Origin: Dyadobacter jejuensis
GTDB lineage: Bacteria; Bacteroidota; Bacteroidia; Cytophagales; Spirosomataceae
Assembly (NCBI RefSeq): GCF_003149085.1
Contig: NZ_QGDT01000001.1
Location: 930,001-994,000 of the forward strand
Direction of reading: 5' to 3'
DNA: 64,000 nucleotides
Shown one piece after another: positions 1-8,216 of the stretch (positions within the stretch are counted from its first letter, which is position 1; each line of letters begins with the position of its first letter). The notes beneath the pieces were generated by a model that saw only the letters and a program-made list of their open reading frames with translations, did not search any database and had not been told where the DNA came from. A program made the translations under genes and the position numbers.

Positions 1-1
1 T

Positions 2-3000
2 GGAAAAGGGGCGGTTAAGAACGAGGGGATCGTGATACGGGGTGTCGTTACAGACGCTACCAACGGGGAGCCTCTGCCCGGGGTGAATATCGTTTTGAAG
101 TCCACTTCGGTAGGTACCGTAACCGATGTAAATGGTGCCTATCAGCTAGAGGTGCCCAATGAGGAGGCCCTATTGGTGTTCTCTTTTATAGGCTATGAAA
201 GGATGGAAATGGCGGTTGGTGGCCGTCAGCAACTCTCTGTGGCCATGCAGGTGGCTGCCAATGGCTTAGATGAGGTGGTGGTAACGGCCATCGGCATTGA
301 GCGCGAAGCCAAGGCTTTGGGGTATGCCGTTTCTAACCTGAAGAGCGAAGCCATCAATGTAGGTGGAAATACCGATTTGGCTACATCTTTGGCGGGTAAA
401 GTGCCTGGTATGCAGCTAACCAGGTCGTCGGGTCCGTTGGGGTCGTCGCGGATCGTGCTTCGCGGAGAAGCTTCCTTGGACATGCAAAAAAATAGGGCCC
501 TGCTCGTTGTAGACGGGGTGCCCGTTACCAACGACCAGAATAGCGACGGTCAGGAGTCGTATTTGGGCGCCGCTGTCGACTACGGCGATGGTCTATCGGC
601 ACTCAATCCAAAGGATATCGAGAATATTACCGTTTTACGTGGGGCCTCTGCTGCGGCACTATATGGTTCGCAGGCCGTCAATGGGGTGTTGATGATCACC
701 ACTAAAGGAGGTAAGTTTAACCAAGGCCTCAAAGTAAATGTCAACCAGTCGTCTTCGATACAGCAGGTGAATCGTTGGCTGCCTCGCCAGACGGAATTTG
801 GTTCGGGAAATCGTTCCGAAAACGATTATTATGCCTTCAAAGACTCTCCTGATGGTGCCCAGAATAGGAATTCACACTCATGGGGACCAAAATTTATGGG
901 ACAGAAATTCTATCAATACGACTCCCCCCATTCGGCAGTATACGACCCAGCCCTTAGAGATGAAATTTGGGAATTCGTACCGGGTGGCCAGACCCCCTGG
1001 GTAGGTAACGAGATAGAGCAAAATTTTTATCAAACAGGCTATACCCATTCCACTGGAGTATCGGTGTCGGCAGGTAATAATATGGCCTTTTTTAGAGGTT
1101 CTGTCAATTACCTTAACAATAAGTATATCATGGAAAATACCGGCTATAACCGATTGAACCTATCGCTGTCGTCGGGGATTAAGACTGGTAAAACCAAATT
1201 TTCAACCAAAATCAATTATGCGCGCCAGAGCTCGGCCAATTTGCCCGCCGAAGGTTACGACCGCACCAATGCGCATTATCAGGTGTTTTGGTTGAGTGCC
1301 AATGAGCAGCTTCCTTGGTATAAGAACAAACTGTGGCTGGATGGGCAGCAAGATGTTCAGCAGAACACGATTGGGGCCTTAAGTGCGAACCCTTATTGGA
1401 TCCTGCACAATTCTATCAATACCCTCGATAAGGACCGGGTATTTGGTAATATCCAGCTCGACCATTCCTTTACCGATCAACTCAAGCTTACAGCGCGTAG
1501 TGGTCTCGATTTTTATACCGAGCTACGCACAAGGGAGCGTGCCTGGTCGGAGCCTCGCAATTCCTTTGGAAATTACAGTGAGACCAACCTGAAAACCATT
1601 TTGCTTAATACCGATGTAATCCTAACTCAAAATTCTAAGATAGGGGACTTTACAATTGGGGCTACCTTGGGCTTCAACCACCGCTATACCAACGGAAATG
1701 GGATGTATGGAGAAGCCACTAGCCTGAAAATTCCAGGAGCATTTAACCTTCAGAATTCAGAGGAGCTACCGCGCGTAAGCAACAGCCGTCGCCAAAAAGA
1801 ATTGGTATCGGCCTATGGGGTGGCCAACCTATCGTGGAAGGACATCGTTTTCTTGGACGTTACTGGTCGAAACGACTGGACCTCCACCTTGTCGAAAAAT
1901 AATAATTCCTATTTCTATCCTTCCACTGCGCTGGCTGTAGACCTTACCGAACTGTATGGTATCGATAGCCCGGTATTGTCCTACCTAAAACTTAGGGCTT
2001 CCTATGCTCAGGTAGGTTCGGATACCGACCCCTACCGTCTCAATCGGTATTATGTGTCGTCGACGGCTATCTCGGGAGGATATAGCAATCCCTCCACGCT
2101 GCCCAATCCCGACCTTCGGCCCGAACGTACCAACTCTATGGAATTTGGGGTAAATACGCATTTATTTAACCATCGCTTCGATCTCGACCTTACTTTTTAT
2201 AGGGCCGTAACCAAAGACCAGATCCTGTCCTTACCCGTCGACCCCGCTTCGGGATACCAGAGCGCATTGATGAACGCCGGATCGGTTTCTAACCAAGGTG
2301 TTGAGCTACAGCTCAATGCCAAGGCTGTGAAGTCCAAAAGCTTTAACTGGGATATTACCGCCAACTGGGCTACCAATAAGGGACGTGTGGAGAAGCTCGT
2401 GCCCGGCGTAATCGACGTGTATGTGATTGGCTCCTATGTAGGCTCCAGGGTGCTGGTAAAGGCCGAGCCCGGGGAGCAATTGGGGAGAATCTACGGAAAG
2501 GGGTATGATCGTCAAAATGGGCAGATCGTTTTTAAAGATGGCCTAGCTCAACGGGATAATAATGAAGACTTCTTAGGTAATGTATTTCCCGACTGGAAGG
2601 CCGGTTTGGTCAATAATCTACGATACAAAAACCTTAACCTATCGTTTCAATTCGACTATACCCATGGAGGAAATGCTTATTCGATTACACATTTCCTGAT
2701 GAACTATACCGGCAAATCGACTAAGACGGTGTATGGTCGGGAAAGTGGAGCACCTTACCCATCCGGAGCGGAGTATGATATGGCCTCGGGAAGTTGGCTT
2801 CAAAACCAGGATGGGCGCTTTGGGGTCATTGGCGATGGAGTGATGCTCGATGAAGAGTCGGGCCAGTATGTCAAAAATAACGTATCGGCACCTGCACCTT
2901 ACTATTATAATGCCATGTACGAACGCGATCAGATAGAAGGTAATGTGTTTAAAACCACCTCTTTGAAATTAAGAAATGTACGTGTGAGCTATAACTTGCC

Positions 3001-3187
3001 TTCTATATGGGGTCTTAAAGGGGCTCAAATTGGGGTCTATGGCAATGAGCTGTTTTTATGGACCAAGTTCCCATCTTATGATCCGGAGCTTTCGGTGGTC
3101 AACAACGGGGCCTTAACTCCTGGCCTCGAAGCGGTAGGCTCTCCTTCCATGCGTACGATAGGGATTGACTTAAACATTAATTTTTAA
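2..3187 (+). CDS. SusC/RagA-family TonB-linked outer membrane protein (5' partial)
   Basis: This is an outer-membrane TonB-dependent barrel of the SusC/RagA family, which imports oligomeric substrates with a SusD lipoprotein lid. The reading frame is open back to base 2 with no stop, so the signal peptide and true start lie outside the window; the GTG at 32 is only the first start-like codon. A carboxypeptidase-regulatory-like domain comes first (GVVTDATNGEPLPGVN, about nt 40-270). The plug follows (AGKVPGMQL and VLRGASAAALYGSQAVNGV, to about nt 720). The rest is barrel, ending in a terminal Phe as outer-membrane barrels usually do. The SusD partner starts 9 bp after the stop. The family is clear. 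The substrate is not known, although a phosphodiesterase-fold lipoprotein follows in the same direction. Confidence 0.95.
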   Translation, partial: GKGAVKNEGIVIRGVVTDATNGEPLPGVNIVLKSTSVGTVTDVNGAYQLEVPNEEALLVFSFIGYERMEMAVGGRQQLSVAMQVAANGLDEVVVTAIGIEREAKALGYAVSNLKSEAINVGGNTDLATSLAGKVPGMQLTRSSGPLGSSRIVLRGEASLDMQKNRALLVVDGVPVTNDQNSDGQESYLGAAVDYGDGLSALNPKDIENITVLRGASAAALYGSQAVNGVLMITTKGGKFNQGLKVNVNQSSSIQQVNRWLPRQTEFGSGNRSENDYYAFKDSPDGAQNRNSHSWGPKFMGQKFYQYDSPHSAVYDPALRDEIWEFVPGGQTPWVGNEIEQNFYQTGYTHSTGVSVSAGNNMAFFRGSVNYLNNKYIMENTGYNRLNLSLSSGIKTGKTKFSTKINYARQSSANLPAEGYDRTNAHYQVFWLSANEQLPWYKNKLWLDGQQDVQQNTIGALSANPYWILHNSINTLDKDRVFGNIQLDHSFTDQLKLTARSGLDFYTELRTRERAWSEPRNSFGNYSETNLKTILLNTDVILTQNSKIGDFTIGATLGFNHRYTNGNGMYGEATSLKIPGAFNLQNSEELPRVSNSRRQKELVSAYGVANLSWKDIVFLDVTGRNDWTSTLSKNNNSYFYPSTALAVDLTELYGIDSPVLSYLKLRASYAQVGSDTDPYRLNRYYVSSTAISGGYSNPSTLPNPDLRPERTNSMEFGVNTHLFNHRFDLDLTFYRAVTKDQILSLPVDPASGYQSALMNAGSVSNQGVELQLNAKAVKSKSFNWDITANWATNKGRVEKLVPGVIDVYVIGSYVGSRVLVKAEPGEQLGRIYGKGYDRQNGQIVFKDGLAQRDNNEDFLGNVFPDWKAGLVNNLRYKNLNLSFQFDYTHGGNAYSITHFLMNYTGKSTKTVYGRESGAPYPSGAEYDMASGSWLQNQDGRFGVIGDGVMLDEESGQYVKNNVSAPAPYYYNAMYERDQIEGNVFKTTSLKLRNVRVSYNLPSIWGLKGAQIGVYGNELFLWTKFPSYDPELSVVNNGALTPGLEAVGSPSMRTIGIDLNINF

Positions 3188-3196
3188 AATATAGCA

Positions 3197-4663
3197 ATGA
3201 AAAATCTTACTAAAAAAGGGATAGGAGCTCTCTTGGGCCTATTTTTCTTCTGCCTAAGTTCCTGTAACGATTTTCAGGAAATCAATACCGATCCTACTCG
3301 GATGACCAATATCAATGCGGCCTCTTTGCTGACTCAGATCATCTATAACACCGGTACTAGCTCAAGAAGCTACGGAGAAATCGGAAATTATATCGGTCAA
3401 TATTGGACCAATACTTCTCTGATCGATCAGCGCCATCGCTACGATTTTAAAGGATCCGACTCCGAAGATGTATACAATAGCATCTACGGTACGCTTTACG
3501 ATATCTATGATCTTAAAAAAAGAGCACAAGCCGAACAATTAGACGATTATCTGGGTGCGGGCCTCGTTCTAGAGGTCTATTTGACTACCTACTTAACCGA
3601 CGTCTTTGGACCCGTGCCCTATAGCGAGGCCATGCAAGGGGATGAACTTAACTTTACTCCCAAATTCGACGATCAGGAGACGATTTATCGCCAAAATCTC
3701 GATAAATTGGATCAGGCTTTGGGCCTAATGGAGGTGCTACCAACGGGTAATTTTGTGCGGGGTGGAGATGCCTTTTATATGGGCGATATGAAGAAATGGA
3801 GGAAGTTCGCCAACAGCCTCAAGCTTCGTATGTTGATGAAAATGGTGAAAGTGGATCCGACGGTAAAGAGTAAAATTGCGGATGTGATAGCCGCTGGTGA
3901 ACTCATTTCTAGTGCGTCGGAGACCTGTGCAATTATTTATGATGGCCGATTTGGCCTTCAAAGTACCACTGCTACCGGTACTGCCGGATCGGTTTCTTTG
4001 GGGCAAACCTTCGCTGAAGAGCTCCATAACACCCTCGACCCGCGCAGGCCTTTTATGGCTAACTTAGGTAAGGATAAGAATGGACTGCCTGTCAATGTGG
4101 ATGCCCAAGGCGAACCCATTTATCTTGGCGTGCCGTCGGGAGAAAGTCCAGACATTATTAGAGACTTTAATGGACTGGCTGCCCCGTATACGGGCCTTCG
4201 CGGCCTCAGAGCTCCGTCGGTCGTCTTGTCCCACTCCGAAGTAGCGTTTTACATTGCAGAAGCCATTCTGAAAGGCTATACCTCGGGCGATGCTTCGGCC
4301 TATTATGAGGCAGGTATCCGCTCCAGCTGTGCCTGGTGGGGGGTAGAAGAAGCCGATATCGTGGCACATTTGGCCAAGCCTACCGTCCGTTTATCAAATG
4401 ACACCGACGTAGCCCTGCAACAAGTGATGCGTGAAGAATACATCAATTTTTACTATCAGGGCTACGACGGTTGGATCAACTATAAAAGGGTAGGTTTTCC
4501 CGTATTACACGTAGGATCGGCCATGGCGACCGACCAAATCATGAAAAGGATGGTATACCCTCCCCTCATTAAGGCCATAAATGCGGCCAACTATTCCCAA
4601 GCCGTAAATGACTACCTAGACCATGGCGATGAGCTGGTGTCGGGTAGTTGGTGGTTCCAATAG
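3197..4663 (+). CDS. SusD/RagB-like lipoprotein (SusD-like_2 type)
   Basis: This 488-residue lipoprotein is the surface-exposed substrate-binding lid for the SusC barrel just upstream. The N-terminus is a lipoprotein signal, with a hydrophobic stretch ending in LSSC so that Cys23 would be the lipidated residue. The mature protein opens with an EINTDPTR-type motif typical of the SusD-like_2 subgroup. The remaining helical body and the C-terminal EEYINFYYQGYDGWINYKRVGFP region also fit that group. It starts 9 bp after susC, so the two are almost certainly co-transcribed. A strong hairpin at 4696-4739 follows its stop codon. Family assignment is firm; the ligand cannot be read from the sequence. 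Confidence 0.93.
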   Translation: MKNLTKKGIGALLGLFFFCLSSCNDFQEINTDPTRMTNINAASLLTQIIYNTGTSSRSYGEIGNYIGQYWTNTSLIDQRHRYDFKGSDSEDVYNSIYGTLYDIYDLKKRAQAEQLDDYLGAGLVLEVYLTTYLTDVFGPVPYSEAMQGDELNFTPKFDDQETIYRQNLDKLDQALGLMEVLPTGNFVRGGDAFYMGDMKKWRKFANSLKLRMLMKMVKVDPTVKSKIADVIAAGELISSASETCAIIYDGRFGLQSTTATGTAGSVSLGQTFAEELHNTLDPRRPFMANLGKDKNGLPVNVDAQGEPIYLGVPSGESPDIIRDFNGLAAPYTGLRGLRAPSVVLSHSEVAFYIAEAILKGYTSGDASAYYEAGIRSSCAWWGVEEADIVAHLAKPTVRLSNDTDVALQQVMREEYINFYYQGYDGWINYKRVGFPVLHVGSAMATDQIMKRMVYPPLIKAINAANYSQAVNDYLDHGDELVSGSWWFQ

Positions 4664-4695
4664 CCCTCCGTTATCCCTCCATTTAGGGCTTGCTT

Positions 4696-4739
4696 CCGAG
4701 TGGTTTGCCTCCTTTTTCTAATCGGAGCAAACCACTCGG
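4696..4739 (+). terminator. Strong hairpin after susD
   Basis: A perfect 13-bp inverted repeat (CCGAGTGGTTTGC at 4696-4708, complement at 4727-4739) can be extended by three pairs across a one-base bulge. There is no long T-run after it. It could be a partial terminator or an mRNA-stabilising stem that lowers expression of the following lipoprotein relative to susCD. Confidence 0.55.
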
Positions 4740-4773
4740 GAATAAAGATTTATTGATTAAAAAATACTATAGA

Positions 4774-5769
4774 ATGTCTAAAATAACCTACGGACTATTG
4801 TCCTTGCTATTTTTGGCCGCTTGTGCCAAAACCAATCTTTCTAAGCATTCCGTCGAAACGATAAGCACCACTACTTCGGCCATGGTAAAGCCGGTGGGAT
4901 ACACCTATCCTACTGACTCTACCTTTAAGGTTCTTTCATGGAATGTAGAGCATTTTGTCGACGGCTTCGATGATCCTTATATTAATAACGAAAGGGAGAA
5001 CAACCCTCCACAAAATATGGCGCTGCGGACAAGCTTGTTGGTCCGCGCCCTACGCCAAGCCAATGCCGACGTAGTCGTTCTTCAAGAATTCGAAAGTGCC
5101 AAATTTCTGAATCAATTGGCTCAAGACTCTTTGGCATCCATGGGTTACCTCTATTTTGCCGATGTGACCAGTCATAGCTGGTATATGAATGTGGTAGTGA
5201 TGAGCCGTTTTCCTATGGGCGTTATTGAGGGCTATGGGGCTGTGACCACCGCCCTGCCCGGTTATTTTAACGAGCAGGGAGTTAAGGAAACCCAAAACCA
5301 GCTCAATTCTCGGATGTGGACGATAAAGGTGTTGCCATCCGAAAATTATTCCTTTTTATTGACGGGCGTACACCTTAAAGCTGGACGAAGCGCAAGGGAT
5401 ATTGCCATGAGAAAAGGACAACTCGCTTTGCTTACAGAACGTTTTAATGAGAAACTGCAACAAAATCCGAAAGCAAATATGGTGCTGGCTGGTGACATGA
5501 ATGCCACCCCAGAGAGCGAGGAAATTAGGTTGATGACTGCTGGCGATGGACTCGTCAATCGGTTTGTTGATACCATCGATCCGTCGGTATTATCACACCC
5601 CGCCGATCGGCCCTCCAGACGATTAGACTATATTTTGATGAATCAAAATATGCTTTCTGAGTCCCTAGACGGAGGCGCTCAGGTGGCCAACTTCTTCTCT
5701 GCAGACACCATGCGGATCGTTAGCGATCATTTGCCGGTGGTAGCCCGATTTGTAAAGACGGATCGTTAG
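4774..5769 (+). CDS. Endonuclease/exonuclease/phosphatase-fold lipoprotein
   Basis: This predicted surface or periplasmic lipoprotein (331 aa) has the endonuclease/exonuclease/phosphatase fold and probably cleaves a phosphodiester or phosphomonoester. The catalytic signature is intact: SWNVEH near the N-terminus, LQEFES (metal-binding Glu), GVHLKAG, LAGDMNATP, a RRLDYILMN strand, and the C-terminal SDHLPV Asp-His pair. The ATG at 4774 is chosen because the protein then opens with a lipoprotein signal ending LAAC; the frame is open further upstream but that stretch runs through the hairpin at 4696-4739. It is codirectional with susCD, about 110 bp after susD, so it may be the degradative enzyme of that import locus. 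DNA, phospholipid and other phosphodiesters are all possible substrates. Confidence 0.88.
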   Translation: MSKITYGLLSLLFLAACAKTNLSKHSVETISTTTSAMVKPVGYTYPTDSTFKVLSWNVEHFVDGFDDPYINNERENNPPQNMALRTSLLVRALRQANADVVVLQEFESAKFLNQLAQDSLASMGYLYFADVTSHSWYMNVVVMSRFPMGVIEGYGAVTTALPGYFNEQGVKETQNQLNSRMWTIKVLPSENYSFLLTGVHLKAGRSARDIAMRKGQLALLTERFNEKLQQNPKANMVLAGDMNATPESEEIRLMTAGDGLVNRFVDTIDPSVLSHPADRPSRRLDYILMNQNMLSESLDGGAQVANFFSADTMRIVSDHLPVVARFVKTDR

Positions 5770-5795
5770 CCATTATTAATCTTAGTGGCATAATC

Positions 5796-5836
5796 AAATA
5801 AAAGCCTCTTGATTCGATATCAAGAGGCTTTTATTT
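5796..5836. terminator. Bidirectional intrinsic terminator
   Basis: An 18-bp perfect stem has arms at 5796-5813 and 5819-5836, loop TCGAT and a core of AAAGCCTCTTGAT. It is A-rich on one side and T-rich on the other, so it can serve both the rightward lipoprotein gene and the leftward small gene that ends at 5883. Confidence 0.92.
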
Positions 5837-5882
5837 AGAAATAATTGTCGTTACTATTTCTATTATTCTATAAGTCCTAGAA

Positions 5883-6068
5883 TTAGGCTAAGGTCTTACG
5901 CGCCCTTCCTTTCGGCGTATAGTCGCCCTTGACCCACCTGACAAAATTGATGGACTGCGTGGTGTACATTTGTGCGGAAAGGTTCTGCAAATTAGAATTC
6001 TCAATTTCTTGAATATATTCTGATAGTAATCTTTCTAATTCGTCAATAGTGTGTTGATTCGTTTTCAT
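5883..6068 (-). CDS. Small hypothetical protein (61 aa)
   Basis: I do not recognise a named family. The protein starts MKTNQHTIDELERLL, has a predicted amphipathic helical first half, and then a YTTQSINFVRWVKGDY segment ending in a basic tail (PKGRARKTLA). The central YxxxxxNFVRWxxGDY pattern resembles the helical, SAM-like N-terminal domain of tyrosine recombinases, but there is no catalytic domain. Support for it being real: it sits alone between a bidirectional terminator and a TAGGTTTG element (complement of 6132-6139) that matches the Bacteroidota -7 consensus, giving a leader of about 57 nt. Confidence 0.5.
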   Translation of the reverse strand: MKTNQHTIDELERLLSEYIQEIENSNLQNLSAQMYTTQSINFVRWVKGDYTPKGRARKTLA

Positions 6069-6252
6069 AAAAAATATTTTTAAGTGTAGGAATTAATTTG
6101 GACCCAAGAGATGGATCTCATTTTGTATTTGCAAACCTAGACTAAGGGTAGCAAAATGAAAAAAAATTGGGGTAATCCCCGTAGATTATGGGGTGAACAA
6201 GTATTTTTTTGAATCCTATCTAAATAGATCCAATAACCTATTAGAAGTAATT

Positions 6253-6279
6253 ATTTAGTAAAAAATATATTTACTAAAT
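6253..6279. repeat. 27-bp palindrome ATTTAGTAAA-N7-TTTACTAAAT
   Basis: Two perfect 10-base arms (6253-6262 and 6270-6279) are separated by AAATATA. It is AT-only apart from one G/C pair in the arms and has no T-run after it, so it looks more like a protein-binding operator or a mobile-element end than a terminator. No complete gene lies immediately downstream on either strand. Confidence 0.6.
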
Positions 6280-6429
6280 ATGCTTAAATGAATGTGTATA
6301 TTGGTTTGATGTTTTTAAGTATGTGTTCGGATTGCTTACAAAAAGCTAGCTGGGAAGCTTATTAAAGATTCCCGATGGTACGGGCTAGTTGGTACAAGCG
6401 ATAGGGCTGAAGCCTCTGTTGATGAATGA

Positions 6430-6675
6430 TTTCCGTTAGAATTAGCACTAGTAAACTCGAATATATTCTATTCTAGTAAAGCCATTTCTGACCTATGCCG
6501 AATATTTGAAGGGGGACAGTTTGGTTCATATAGGCTACAGCCAACTTTAGACTTTAGCGAGAAAGTGTTTTATAAGTATTTCTACGCACTTTTTAAGGTA
6601 GGACTGGAAGGAATGCCCTATACATACATATGGGATTTGCGTCATGCTTATACCATAGAGAGATTCCTTGGTTAA
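6430..6675 (+). pseudogene. Possible tyrosine-recombinase remnant
   Basis: An open frame of about 80 codons without a convincing start runs to a TAA at 6673-6675. Its C-terminal part reads MPYTYIWDLRHAYTIERFLG, which resembles the DLRHxxA(T) catalytic box of tyrosine recombinases, where the His and Arg are active-site residues. The nucleophile Tyr region is missing and the N-terminal part is not recognisable. It may be debris of an integrase or chance similarity. Confidence 0.25.
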
Positions 6676-6749
6676 TCATAAAGAATATCCATCTGCGCCG
6701 AGCTGCCAGGTAGAAGTACGACTACGAGGTGGGCCAGAGGGAGTACTAC

Positions 6750-8186
6750 CTAAAGTGGGATCATCTCCGATTTGGGACTGTCGCATACAGCACAGCGATA
6801 AGCCTCTGGTAGGTTGGCGAAAGGGGTTTCCTTGGTGATTCCTTGGCTGGGATCCCCGTATAAAGGGTCATAGCGGCTCAGGCAATGGGGGCATTGGTAG
6901 GATGGATCCTGAGGAGTAGGTCGTTGATTCTCTACCGTTTCTAGCAGGGTGCCAGTCAAGTCTTTGCTGCCACGAGTGCGGTTGTATCGCCTGCAGAGCC
7001 GCTCCACCTGGCTAGGTAGCTGGGCTTTAAACAGACCTTTCTCGAAGGGGATAAGGGTTCGGCTGTTTGGATTGAAATGCTCGGTATGATACAGGTCATA
7101 AACCGAAAGTAGAGGGAACGATCCGAAACTGAATTTGACTCTTTTTTTGATCAAAACCGATCCGAATACCTCTGATTTGGGTCGGGTTTGAATTCCGAAA
7201 CACAGGCCAAAGGTTCGCGTATCTTGCTGGTCCATATACCTTAATAGTCTTTTTTTTAGGGCAGTAGCTTCGGGGTTATGATCTTCGGTTTGCCATGCCA
7301 ACTCGCTAGCGGTATGCCTTACGTTTATCTGGTGCTTGGCGAGTATGTCGCTCCATTGGGCCCTGAATTCGTCGGCTATGCCTTTGATGATCAGGGAGCG
7401 CCAGGGAGTAGTGCATAGCTCCCCCACTCGGCTTCGTAAGCATAAGTCGCAGAGGTCCATCAAGAAAGCTATCGAAAACTGCTCGTTTCGTTGGTAAAGT
7501 CCTAGCCAGGTGCGGGACTCGTAGCGGTTAAATCCCTCATAATAGGGGAGGGAAAAGACTGGAAGTTGCAGGTCGGGGCCGGCAGGAAGGGATATGTAAG
7601 GGCGGGTTTGTTGGATCAGGTCGTTGAGGGCCGCCACAGAAATTGTAGGATGAGGAAGTAGCCTTTTTTCTATTTCCATAGCCAGTTGTCCAATATGATT
7701 GGTATAGACGAACTCTGGCCATTTGGTGATGGTGTTTTGTTTTTGGCCCCGGACGTACAGGTACCAATAATGGGGAATAGGGGAGGATATAAAGTTAAGA
7801 TGGCCCGTAAAAAAAGGGGTAAAGCTTTGATTGCTATCGGAGATATTGATTTTGAGGCGATGCGTCGGCTCCAGGCTGTCGAGTATGGTATGATACTCCT
7901 GTGGGCCCAGCCACTGGCCAGTCCTAAAAACTTCTTCGCCACAGTACGAGCTAATGACATTGGGCTGACGGTCGGTATTGAGTTCATAAATAATCCCTTG
8001 GGATATGAATTCTTTTTCTAATAACCGGACTTCATCGTTGTGTACCGAGATAAAAAGCTCCTGACGGGATCCGAATCGAACGTGACGAACCCCTACTTTC
8101 CAGGCACTTTTTAATATAATATATAGGGTTCCGGGGGAGACGATTCCACCCGTTAGGTTTACTTTGAAAATAAAATAATCTCTCAT
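6750..8186 (-). CDS. Rubredoxin-tailed, nitrite/sulfite-reductase-like protein without siroheme cysteines
   Basis: The 478-aa protein has two parts. The N-terminal ~400 residues resemble nitrite/sulfite reductase architecture: a ferredoxin-like half-domain (GGIVSPGTLYIILKSAWKVG, residues ~13-65), then a siroheme-domain-like stretch where the usual SGC...C becomes ISDSNQSF, then a second half with CTTPWRSLIIKG. The paired C-x5-C and C-x3-C motifs needed for siroheme/[4Fe-4S] are absent. The C-terminus is a rubredoxin domain with CPHC (Cys432/435) and CAVC (Cys465/468). It is the last gene of the leftward nitrate operon, 30 bp after the nitrate reductase. An electron-transfer or assembly role with that enzyme is the natural inference; the function is not established from sequence. 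Confidence 0.8.
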   Translation of the reverse strand: MRDYFIFKVNLTGGIVSPGTLYIILKSAWKVGVRHVRFGSRQELFISVHNDEVRLLEKEFISQGIIYELNTDRQPNVISSYCGEEVFRTGQWLGPQEYHTILDSLEPTHRLKINISDSNQSFTPFFTGHLNFISSPIPHYWYLYVRGQKQNTITKWPEFVYTNHIGQLAMEIEKRLLPHPTISVAALNDLIQQTRPYISLPAGPDLQLPVFSLPYYEGFNRYESRTWLGLYQRNEQFSIAFLMDLCDLCLRSRVGELCTTPWRSLIIKGIADEFRAQWSDILAKHQINVRHTASELAWQTEDHNPEATALKKRLLRYMDQQDTRTFGLCFGIQTRPKSEVFGSVLIKKRVKFSFGSFPLLSVYDLYHTEHFNPNSRTLIPFEKGLFKAQLPSQVERLCRRYNRTRGSKDLTGTLLETVENQRPTPQDPSYQCPHCLSRYDPLYGDPSQGITKETPFANLPEAYRCAVCDSPKSEMIPL

Positions 8187-8216
8187 GATCGTCGATTTTG
8201 TTGATTAAAACCCGGT

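Larger units (their letters stand above)
6069..6749. other. Gene-poor 0.7-kb spacer with palindrome and debris
   Basis: No full-length gene is visible. The spacer holds the probable promoter of the small gene (-7 element at 6132-6139, minus strand), the palindrome at 6253-6279, an imperfect hairpin GGGAAGCTT/AAGATTCCC around 6350-6371, and a possible degenerate recombinase fragment at 6430-6675. It looks more AT-rich than its neighbours in its first half. The mix suggests an old insertion or deletion scar between the SusCD locus and the nitrate island. Confidence 0.5.

Noticed and set aside
7686..8021. 111-aa plus-strand frame inside the rubredoxin-protein gene
   Set aside because: It is the antisense image of the ferredoxin-like domain and has no flanking signals.
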